Positions 21,651-33,600 of a stretch of DNA of 64,000 nt are shown here, piece by piece (the first letter of the stretch is position 1; every line of letters starts with the position of its first letter). The notes under the pieces are model-generated. The model was not told where the DNA came from. It searched no databases and saw nothing but the letters and a program-made list of their open reading frames with translations. The DNA comes from Odiellus spinosus (taxonomy: Eukaryota; Arthropoda; Arachnida; Opiliones; Phalangiidae), in the NCBI GenBank assembly GCA_963920705.1, contig OY987230.1:20485320-20549319 (forward strand), in the 5' to 3' direction. The translations under genes were made by a program, and so were the position numbers.

Positions 21651-24600
21651 GGTCCTGCTCGCCTAGTTCACCGAGCTAGGCAGCCTAGGCTTAGCATCGG
21701 AACTTTGTAAATTAATTATAAAATAACGAAATATTTTTGGTGAGTTATATTATTGTTTTTCTCATTATTTATAGCATCGATTAAAAATAGGTTGTTTCGG
21801 CCTTTCATTCTCCCTTTAAGTGATTTTAAGTCTAAAAAATTCACGCTAAAATAAATAATTAGGATAATAACTAATTCCTTTGATTAGGAAAGTTCCATTA
21901 GTCCCTTTAATAATTCAAATATTTGTCTAATTTTCTAAAAACGATCAAAGAGAATTTTGGGGGAAAATATTTTCTCCGAGGGTTTTTTTTTTTTTTTTTT
22001 TTTTTTTTCTTTTCTACATCAAAGCTCTAGCGGTAGAAAACTTGCCACGCAAAGTTTATTCGCGAAAGGCAAAAACATCCGTGAAAAGAATTCGTCATAT
22101 CAGAGGTATATAATAACCCCCTTCGGGGGGGAAGTATGAAAGGTAGGCAAAATCGACAAACAACAAGTGCCCGGCGTAAATCGCGGCGGATCGACACACC
22201 GCTTTACTCCCAAAAAATAGTTACACCATTTTGAACCTCACTAAATTTTCCCTACGCACACTTCCGGAACTCGCGAGCTGAAGTCAACCTTCGACTCCAT
22301 TTTAACAGACAGCCTGACTCCTGAGACAGGAAGTTCTAAACACAAATCGAGCCGTCTTGTTTATACAAAGACCATTTACTAGAGTAGCGACATTGAGAAG
22401 TCCAGCGCGAGCTAGTGGCCTAGATAGTCAGCAGCGGGCACTCGTTGTTCGTGATTTTTAGCATTGGTAGTATAGGGGCTTTCATACTTCCCCCCGAAGG
22501 GGGTTTATTATATACCTCTGGTCATATATATAAGAGGTTGGATGGATAAGGAGTAAAGACTCGGGGAATGTTTCTTCATCTTGAGCTTCCCACTCTTTTT
22601 TGTTTCTTATCTCTCTATATAAAAAAAATACTCATCATCCCAGTTCGTGAGTTCTGTAACTAATATATAGGTAACTTTAGTCTACATAGTAATCCCATAG
22701 AAATAACTAGGATCCATTGCTAACTCAGAATGGGATCATCTATTGCTTGTTTCACGCTGCTAGATTAGGGAGCATGAAAACTGATCCCGTAACTCATCTC
22801 GTCTTTCATATATCGGTCTATTATTCCATTTTGAATTGACAATACGTTCAAAACCTTACATTTATCTCCCAAGTAAAAACAAATCATAGTTTTTATAGAG
22901 ATAATGGGTAACGTAGCTTTGTACGCGCTGTCAATTCAAGTTGGAATTGATTATATATTCGTATACTTCTGTTCGTGATAAGTTTTTACAATGGATTGAT
23001 ACTTAAGCGGATTGATACTTAATGTTAAATTTCATTGAGTTAAAATTAATTAGTTAAAAATTATAACTTCGTGGAATAAATCGCTAACTTTAAAACTTAA
23101 TTTTGGCGTAATTAAGACGAAGGAACTTTTTAATTACTTTATCAATGCTTTAATAATAAAACAAGGGTTTGAAATTTTTCTTCATGATTTCTTTAAACTA
23201 TCCAAAACCTTCGAAGTACTAAGTTAGTATAGTTAGGAGTTACATTTAAACCATTTATACTAGTACCATCAGAAGCCGATGAAACCCTCCTTTGAAGTCT
23301 ATTACTCCCGGGTCTTGTCTACCCCTCTCTGTATGGGTTAGTTTCAAAAAGCGCGATTCGTACGCCTCCTAACGGTAGATATTATCGGAGCGGGAGTTCG
23401 TCGAGCGAATATCTCTAGCAGCCTCGGAGTTCGTCAAAAAAACGTCGTCGTTTGTGGAGAGAGAGAATTTCCAATTTTCTGTAGACAGGAGGGATGAAGT
23501 AGGACCCCTTCTAACTCGTAAAATTGTGAATTTTACCCATACAGAGAGGAGCGCTATATCGAACATTAGAGTAGTAGACTTCCAAGGAGGGTTTCATCTA
23601 CTTCTGGTTATAGGAGAAGCAAATCCTCAACGTGGTATAGAAATAATACCAGATAGGTTTTTTTACTTTTTTTCCGTTTTTATCCTCCCCCGCGCAAAAG
23701 TATAGAATCGCTGTCACTTGGGAAAACATACCAAAGCCCATCAAGATCCCATTAAGAGCATATTTTTTCTGGCTCCATTATGTATTTATATATGTCAGAT
23801 TTTAAGGCCCATTATACACTATTACATCATTTTAAAAAAAAAAAAGTATAGTTTATATTATAAATATAATAATCTACCCCTTAATTTTTTAATTTTTTTA
23901 ATTTCAACCTTACATTAATTAGTTATTTTTATGTCTTATCGGTACGCAATTAAAAACAAAATTATATTTATATAGCTCCATTTTCATGCTCCCTAGTAGC
24001 GGGTAAAAAAAAACGAAAAATCCGCCTCCGCTACACGCGTGTTTCGTTTTCATGCTTGTTAAAGCCGAAATAAATCGCGGAGAAGTACAAATTTCAGTGG
24101 ATTTTCACTTTCCGCTTCCGCTAGGAGGACCCGCGGAACTTGAAAACGCTCGCTAAAATTGTCCGCTACTAGCGACCATGAAAACGGGTCTTTAAGGTGA
24201 AAATTAAATTTGATATAGCGATAACAGCTGTTCGAAACCATGTTACCCTTCACTTAAATTCACTTAAAAATCTTTTAATTCAAATTCAAATAAAATTGAA
24301 ACTCTCTTCGAGCTCAAATTAAAGTCGCACTTAAAAAGGAGTTTGCATCGAGTTATTTTTTACGATGAATTGTAAAATATCAGAAGCCGATGAAACCCTC
24401 CTTTGAAGTCTATTACTCCCTGGTCTTGTCTACTCCTCTCTGTATGGGTTAGTTTCAAAAAGCGCGATTCGTACGCCTCCTAACGGTAGATATTTTCGGA
24501 GCGGGAGTTCGTCGAGCGAATATCTCTAGCAGCCTTGGAGTTCGTCAAAAAAAACTTCGTCGTTTGTGGAGAGAGAGAATTTCCAATTTTCCGTAGACGG

Positions 24601-27600
24601 GGGGTATGAAGTAGAACCCCTCCGATCTCGTAAAATTGTGAATTTTACCCATACAGAGAAGAGCGCTATATGGAACATTAGAGTAGTAGACTTCAAAGGA
24701 GGGTTTCATCTACTTCTGAAAATATTTATAATTAGCTGTAAAGATTCTTCGTTAAAAAAATTTAATTATTAGTTTGAAAAGTTAATTTTAACATTGGAGA
24801 CTTTTTCAGCATCTCTAACTTGAACGTAATTGATGTTAGAAAAATCGCAGCTACTTAAAATGTAGTTAGGCTTAGCGGTTGCAACTTTGTTAACTGTAAA
24901 TTAACGATAAATATTTGGTGAGGGTTTTGATTAATATTTCAATACTCTTCTATTGGATTAAAAATATCATTTTACATGTCTTAATTACCCCTTTAAATCC
25001 AGAATATAAATTAATATCTGTTCTCCATCACTTAAAGTCAGTTGGTAGAAATTAATTTTATCCCTATTAGGTTTAACATTTAGTATTAATCCGCCTTTTC
25101 CTTTACAATACTGTACACCTTTTTCGATCTCTAAATTCTTCTAAAATATATTCTTATGTGTGACGTGCCTTATATTTTAATAATACCCTTAGTTTCTATA
25201 GTCTCCGAACCATTAGAAATATGCCTTGAAAAAGTGTTTTTTTCCTCCATCGTTTCAGGCGTTTCCAAGAATGGTATTACTCTTATATTCTTTTTCGTTA
25301 CATTTTTACATATTTATAATACTCCGCATCAGTTCGTTGATTTTTTTCTGGGAAAAATTTCAATAAATGTACGAGTTAAGCCTCGGCCTTCTCGAAATAG
25401 GCTTAGCAAAGAATATAGAAGCAGTGGCATAGATATTAAAGCCAGTTGTAGAGGAAAAAAATGGATCTAAGGATCAATGCTTTTTTCGGTTTCGTTTTTT
25501 TTTAATGGTCATTATATTTCACCAATTCCATGTCAAATATGATGGTTTAAAATCTCGAAGTTTGTAGATTTTTAGGCTTAGCGATATGGTTACAGCTAAG
25601 AGTATTAAATACGCATTTTATTGATAAAAACAGTAACTTCGCGAAAAATCTTTCGACCTTGTATAAGGTCTGAATCCACAGTAGATTTTACAAGTTATTA
25701 ATCTTAAACTTAACTCCTTCATCTCCATTTATCAAAATATTTCTCTAATATGGATTTTAATTAAAGTTAAATTAATTGGAATCCAATAGAAACATTCAAT
25801 AAAGTCATATCTGGTCCTTGTTTTTCGTTTCTAGTATATAACAGACGTGAGCTTTTGGGTTTATTTGATTGGTTCGATTTTACATTGAAAGTTAATCAAC
25901 TCAAAGCAGAAGCCGATGAAACCCTCCTTTGAAGTCTACTACTCCAATGTTCCATATAGCGCTCCTCTCTGTATGGGTAAAATTCCCAATTTTACGAGTT
26001 AGAAGGGGTCCTACTTCATCCCCCCTGTCTACGGAAAATTGGAAATTCTCTCTCTCCACAAACGACGACGTTTTTTTGACGAACTCCAAGGCTGCAAGAA
26101 ATATTCGCTCGACGAGCTCCCGCTCCGAAAACATCTACCGTTAGGAGGCGTACGAATCGCGCCTTTTGAGAATAACCCATACAGAGAGGGGTAGACAAGA
26201 CCCGGGAGTAATAGACTTCAAAGGAGGGTTTCATCGGCTTCTGCTCAAAGCTATATAGGCCTCTAGGTATTTTCTAGAAAGGTGGTATCACCGGAATGCC
26301 TCGCTAAACACGGTCTATAATGCGCGTAAACCAAAAGCCGTTTCACCTTAAACAAGGACCAATAAATAATAATAATAAATTTCAAAGCAAATCTCCCGTT
26401 ATTTTGGCTAATACCGGATGATACAACCGGTTTTGTATATATCGTCTTAAAGATTTACGCTCGTTGCTAACTGTATATTATCTATTTTAACCCTAATAAA
26501 ATTCGTAACGAATTCTGATATGGCTGTAATCTAGCTAGCACAGCACCCAAAACTAATTACATTTTTATTACTAGCAAAACGCGAGGAAACTTATCTTACG
26601 CATTTAACCATTGTATAAGGAATAGCTTTAATTGTAGGCAATCAATTCAAGGTAGAATATATTATAGCTTAAAGGGAGATTAAATAGGAAAATGATTTTT
26701 CATATTGATTGTAAATATTTAAAAATACTTGTTCGTGTATTAAAACATTTTGATTTTGGCATTGAATTAAAAGGAGAACCTCCGACCAATCAAAAGACGC
26801 CCCTGTACCTTTGGCTTCATAAAATATCCGCGACACGCGCTGTAGTACGCACGATTGTGCGCTTGGAATTAATCAATCACGTGATTTATCGCGATTCAAA
26901 GAGTGCATGCGGCAGCACGTGTCGCGGGGATTTTATTAAGCCAAAGGCGTCTTTTGACTAGTCGGAGGTGCGCAATTCAGAGACCTTTCCTGAATGTTTT
27001 TCTATACGCAAAGTCTAATTTTTAGAAGCAGAATCACTTTCTTCGTCAAACTCCCTTTAAAGGAGCCCAAGTTTTCAAGACATATGGAGCGTCGTTAAGT
27101 CTCTTTAATCGCTTCGTAATACCTTTGCTAGCTCGCTCCCTGCTTTGGCTTTTCGCTTTGATCTGACTCTAACGTCTGTCATGGACCATATTTTATAATT
27201 TTAACGACTTTAAAATCCCCGCTTTACGTCGTGCTTTTGCCTTTTTGGAGGTAGATAGAGACCCTGATATTTCGTAACGACCTTGAAAGGGATCAAAATT
27301 ACCATTAGAAACCGCGGTTTTCTCTGGGAATTTAGAATCTTTCCAGTATTGTATCTGATGAACCCATTATTCATTATTCGTTCATACACTCTTTCATATA
27401 TATATATCTAAACTTTATAGAAGCCGAAGCTCTATCCTATCCCCCCCGGATTTGAGGAAAGGTTGTCAGCATTTCCCCTTAAAGGAGGCAAAATCTCCCA
27501 ACAAGGCTAAAAGCTTTCGCGGTTGACTAGAGGAATTTTCCTTCTCTCTAATAAAACCTCCACTCGAGATTGAATTCTAAGCGGTTTCCCGCGCTTTAAG

Positions 27601-30600
27601 CTGCCGGCCAACAAGGCAACGACTCTTTATAGGCGATACAGGTGATAAAGATGAATTTGCTTGAAGTGTTGAAAACATTAATTCAACAAACCTCGCTAAA
27701 TCTTTACTTATCCTACTAGTTTGCAAAAATTATTTATGCAAACTTTTTCGAAATTATTTATGCAAACTTTGTCCAAATTATTTATGCAAACCTTTTCCAA
27801 ATTATTTATGCAAATTTTGCCCAATTTATTTATGCAAACTTTTTCCAAATTATTTATGCAAATTTTGTCCAAATTATTTATGCAAACTTTGTCCAAATTA
27901 TTTATGCAAACTTTGTCCAAATTATTTATGAAAACTTTGCCCTAATTATTTATGCAAATTTTGTCCAAATTATTTATGAAAACTTTGCCCAATTTATTTA
28001 TGCAAACTTTGCCCAAATTATTTATGAAAACTTTGCCCTAATTATTTATGCAAACTTTGCCCAAATTATTTATGAAAACTTTGCCCAAATTATTTATGCA
28101 AACTTTGCCCAAATTATTTATGCAAACTTTTCCCAATTTATTTATCCAAAATTTCCCAAATTATTTATGCGAACTTTTCCCAATTTATTTATGCAAACTT
28201 TTCCCAATTTATTTATGCAAACTTTTCCCAATTTATTTATGCAAACTTTTCCCAATTTATTTATGCAAACTTTGCCCAAATTATTTATGCAAACTTGGCC
28301 CAAATTATTTATACAAACTTGGCCCAAATTATTTATGCAAACTTTGCCCAATTTATTTATGCAAACTTTTCCCAATTTATTTATGCAAACTTTTCCCAAA
28401 TTATTTATGCAAAATTTTCCCAAATTATTTATGCGCCTTTACATTCGAATATACACTTGAAGAAATGCCCACATATTTTTGTAGTGAAATTCCGATTGAA
28501 TCTAGTACGCATCACCCGGGCTGCACGCCCAATGTATTTTAAAATGCAGATTTAAAAAAAGGAAAAAAAAATAAAATTCGTAAGAATTCATTATAATATG
28601 TGTATGCCCGTGATGCTTTGTATTTTATTTACCACGCACTTCGAATAGATATTACCCTATCACTAGAGACGGGGTATTTCCATTTCCCGCGTGTATACTC
28701 GTATCGGTTCGATGTTTGCTTCTTTCGCGCTTCTTTTCCTATTTCATTTACGAATGACTTGTTCCGACCTAGCAACCACCCCTTGTTCCTCCTCCCATCG
28801 AACAGCGTACGCTACCGATTGCTTTTATTTTCTTCTTCGTCTTCCATTTCTCTTTTATCCGTTAGGCCTTGGCGTCTCTCTTCTTTCCGTCCTCTTTCTC
28901 CTTTCCTATTTGTTTCCGTCGCGAAAACGGCACGCGTTTTAAACGGGAAACTATGGCTGCAACCCAATTTTCCCCACATTTCAAAGCCTCTTTTTCTCGT
29001 GACTGGCGCTAGACGCGCTCGTGATACGAAGTTATAATCCCCTTGGAATGAAGTCTTCCAATCACGAGACTCCTTGATCGAGCTACGTATATACGATTGA
29101 ACTTTAACCTTAAGCCTTTTTGATGACGCGCGCGGTCAAGAGTTAAGAGTAGGGAAGGAACAAAATTGATAAAGGGTGCGATAATTTAAGCCTACTTTTC
29201 GATTTGAAGAGAGTATAAACAATTATTCGCGTTCAAAGCGTAAAGAGAGAATGTAGACCGACAACAATGCACTCTCCCATAGAATAACGAAAGAAAATGC
29301 TAACCCAATGAGGACAAATGTTCTAATTTGGTAAACAATGGTAAAAATTGGCGGGAAATAAATTTGATGTGTCATGTTACGTCTCTACTATGAATATGTG
29401 TTCGTAATTTTTGTTAATATAATGGATTAGACCTATTTAAACGATAATAAATATATTTCGAAGGTAGATTTTCCTTTTAAATGGCAAATATCGTGGTTCA
29501 ATGAAACATGAATTTGGTCCTAAAATAAAAATATGTTTTCCCCAAAAAAAATACCCACGAGTAATTTATCTTTACGGAAATAAAAAATCTTTGTAAGTCA
29601 GTTGAAAAAAAGCAATACGAGATCGATATAGGCCTAAGTGTAGTTTTTGCGAAACTCCTTCATCCTTCTCTATGCTTTGAACGTGATTTTAAGCCTTTAA
29701 TGCGGGATTGGTTAAAGCCTAAAAACCAAAACCAAAAACACATTTTTAGTAACAAGATACGTAAATACACCTTGTATCTTTTAAAACGTATATTTTTCTT
29801 CTATATATGTACTAGGATACGCTCCATGGCAAGTAAAGTACACATTTTTAGGGATCATAAGATGATTTTTTTGAGGACCAGCTTTGAAAAAGAGTTTCAG
29901 ATCCTAGACACATGCGGGAAAGATCAGGATATTCTTGAACCCAAGTTACTCAAAACCCCAAAATATACCAGAATAAGAAATATAAACAGAAACAAGTTTT
30001 GCTTTTAGTCATAAATACGATCGTATAACCCTCTTCAGACAGGAAAAATGAAATATATATTTTCTAGAAAAGTTAGGCCTTGGTATTTGATACGGTTTCT
30101 AAATTTTATATTTAGAGGGAGCTAGGATTATATACGGTAGATTAATATTTCAACATCTTTTTTTTTTGTAAGACCCAGCATCACCTAAAAGTTTTACTTT
30201 GGCCCAGCATATTCGAATATAATTTTATCTTCTCCAAAATTCAGAGTATAACCAGGAGTATATTTGAATTAACTGTAGAGTCTACAGTTAATTCTCGCGC
30301 GTGATAAGGTCGCTTTCGCGTGGTCTATTTCGTACAAGTACTTAATCAATAAAGTCCTAGCTTTAATGATCTAATTGCTATGGTAATAAATTTATTTCGA
30401 TTCATTTTCTTCTAAATTGGACAAAATGGACATCATATACGGATGGAAAGCGTAATGTCGTTCGTCAAACCTTCCATATAAACGAAATAACTAATAAAAA
30501 CAAATGCAATAGCTGTATGATGGTAACAGAGATGTTGGAACTAATAATTGAGTTAGCGGGGCGTCCTAGGATCCTATTTATAGACGTTCATACATAGATA

Positions 30601-33600
30601 CCGGTATATATATAGGGTTTCCCTTTCAAGTATGGTATACCATTCCTTGTTACGTAGACCCCCGTCCAATTAGGTCCACTCACGCGTATACCACATATTT
30701 TTTTGTTTATTTTACAAGAATCAGCGCGTATAAAGCTGATATAGATGAAGGAGACGACGTTGCGGGGTTATGTATTGTAGCAATAACTATAACCTTATAC
30801 TTAGAGTAATTGCCTCAAATAGTATACTTGAAAGTTGATCGTGTTACAGACTTGTCTGTCATTTTTTCATGTACAAGTCCCTTTCGTTTTCTGAAACATC
30901 GAAAGCCTCTATATGCACACATTTCCTATATTTTATTATTTTCCCTTATTTTAAATGTGTTTCTATAGCTATGGTCACACTAGCATTTCTTAATCGATTT
31001 GAAATGGTAAAATCAAACCCATATTCAAATCGCCAGGAATCGTTTTAAACGTCACGCGTTCACGCATTATCTTTATAAATCGATTTATCGTAGCTTTCAT
31101 CTATCGGTTGTTGAAACCAGCCGAATCGGTATGAAATAGATGATTATATAAATAGCTCAGTTCGGTTTGATCAACTTGTTAGTTTAGCGGCCGCGTCACT
31201 GTTGACGTCACTCATCTCCTAGAGTTCCGGATGTATAAAGAGCGCAGGCGCGGAGAAAGCAGGCGTTAAGCTTGAGAGTAAAACTAGAGATCTTTAGAAT
31301 TTTGTCATTCTGACTGCGGGCGCCGTGTTTCTGTACAAGAAACGTCACAGGTGACGTCGACGCTCAACTTACGAAAAAGGACTCCTCCCTTTTATATATT
31401 TATCTATTGGTTCCCGAAGCAGTTTCGAGAATTCGAATCAAATCGATTTGAGAAAAGACGGTTTCCTGAATCCCGTTCTCACGACTGTAGCGAAACGTTT
31501 TGAAACGGTTTAAATCGATTCCAAGGCCTAGTATGAACGCGACTTATAAGTTAATAATATAACTTGGAAAATTTTCTTTACTGTTTTAAGTTTTTAGAAT
31601 GAAAAATTAGGTTCTTCCTTTGAAAACCAAATGTTTATTATAAATTCATAGTTGAAACCATTTTTTTTCCAAGAGTTTCAGTAGTAATTCCAAGTGGTAA
31701 ACGAAAAAGTTAAGAAACTAAACCTCAAACTATAAATTCCCCGTATTTTTGTGCCAAATTGCAAATTGAGTTAATTTGAAATCAATCAACGAAAAACGGA
31801 ATCTACCTCTAGGAATTTCGACTAGAAAAAGAAATGAAGCTAATTGAAAAAATTTGTTTTTAAACCTAAAGCAGTTCCATTTTCTCCCCTCCCCCGCCCC
31901 CCAATTGTACCTAACCTTCAAGGGATAGTGAAAAGACGAATTAAGTGATTCGGCACGGTATGGCTCAACGGATAGTCTATCCAATCATATTGCGCGATCC
32001 AGCTTAGCTCTTCCTAAATTTGAAATCAATTACGCTATAAATTGAACTATCTAATCGGATTTTTAATTGGCCATAACGCGCTGATCGCAGCCATTGATCA
32101 TGCACGTTTTTTATTTCTAACTCTGCTAAGCCTAAACATTCTCGACAAATGTAGATTATTTTAAAATTAACTAGAGGTTTTCATGCCACTTTTTTAGTGT
32201 TTTAAAAGTAAAATAAAACGGGTTTCACCTTTCCTTTGACCATACGAACTTTTTGCGGGCCATTTTGACCTCAGAGACGTCTCGTTCTAGATTTCCCTGG
32301 GTTTTGTTTGAATTTTAGGACTTAAAATGTTTCCAATATATCGTAACATTATTAAAGGCGGGAGATAAATGGCCCAGCTCTCTTTTAATTTGAAAAAGGG
32401 TCTATTAAAGGTGTATTTTCAATTCCTACGCAAAAACTAGGATGCTAAAACTATAGTTTTAACATGGATTTCAATCAATACAGTTTCGTTGTGTTCTGAA
32501 ACCTCTGTATGGGATGAACTAATCTTTCCCCCGGAATTCATTGGGATATTCATTAGATACGGTGAAATGGAATAGTCGATTAATTATACCACCCCCCTTT
32601 CGATTTTCTTCAGTTTTAGAATTCAGCGCGTACAAAACGATGAATCCTTAAAAATCATATTAGAAATTGAGACTATAACTTAGCCTTTTACGTTATGTAA
32701 ATTCCGATTGATTTCCACCCTTATAGTTACCTCAATTTGTTCAATTTTTTTTTTTTTCTTCGGTTATATTATCTTAGGCGGTCGCCTCTTTTGCCTGAGG
32801 TTTGCTTTTGCGCATCAATTCATTTGGGAATTTTGTTGGATAGGGTATTATTTTTGCTTGTTTTTAAACGTGGCTCGTCGATTTTGCATACTCGAATGCT
32901 TCTTAGTTTTAATGTACACAGGGCTTAATTTTATCCAGCTTTAAAATTGAGTCTTGGATCTCCTCCGGGACTTTTCCAATTAGGCCTTGTAAAAGACGCG
33001 GTAATTGTTTTCAAACGTGACACGACACTAAACTAAGGTGTTTGTTTTAAATTAATTAGCTTAAAGTCTTATAAAGGTTTAGGCTGGGAAAGAAAACTTC
33101 GATAAATACAGGTTTGAAGTTTCCCAAGATAATCTATAAAAATGTTTCATCTAGGAGTAGCTGATTAATACGTGGGCTTAAGGATTCTGCTTAAAACGCT
33201 CTTTGATTAGCTGAAATTTTTCTGATATTCGAGTTGTATTCGTGTTATAATCAGTATGAATTTGGAAATAGGCTTAGCGTCGTAGAATCGAATATGGTTT
33301 AAAAAATCTACAAATTTCGCTCAAAAATACTCATCCGTTTTCTCGTAAAGAGGATTTAAAATTCACCTTTTTATCCTCTTTTTTCCCGAGAGAGAAATTT
33401 AAATTTTTTGAGCATGAAATCTGAGTTTTCTATCTTTTGAGCATAAAATCTGAGTTTTCTATCTTTTGAGCATAAAATCTGAGTTTTCTATCTTTTGAGC
33501 ATAAAATCTGCGTTTTCAATATCTTTTGAGCATAGCATAAAATCTGAATTTTCAATATCTTTTGAGCGTTTTCAATATCTTTTGAGCATAAAATCTGAGT

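Noticed and set aside
18950-22010. Poly-A/T tracts as SINE or processed-pseudogene tails
   Set aside because: No upstream SINE promoter, coding remnant or matching target duplications were found next to the runs at 18950, 21617 or 21983.
28048-28542. 164-codon frame reading CKLFPIYL repeats
   Set aside because: Translation of the 24-bp minisatellite.
28600-29037. 145-codon plus-strand frame rich in Ser, Phe and Arg
   Set aside because: No recognisable domain, no splice signals and a pyrimidine-rich composition that avoids stops by chance.
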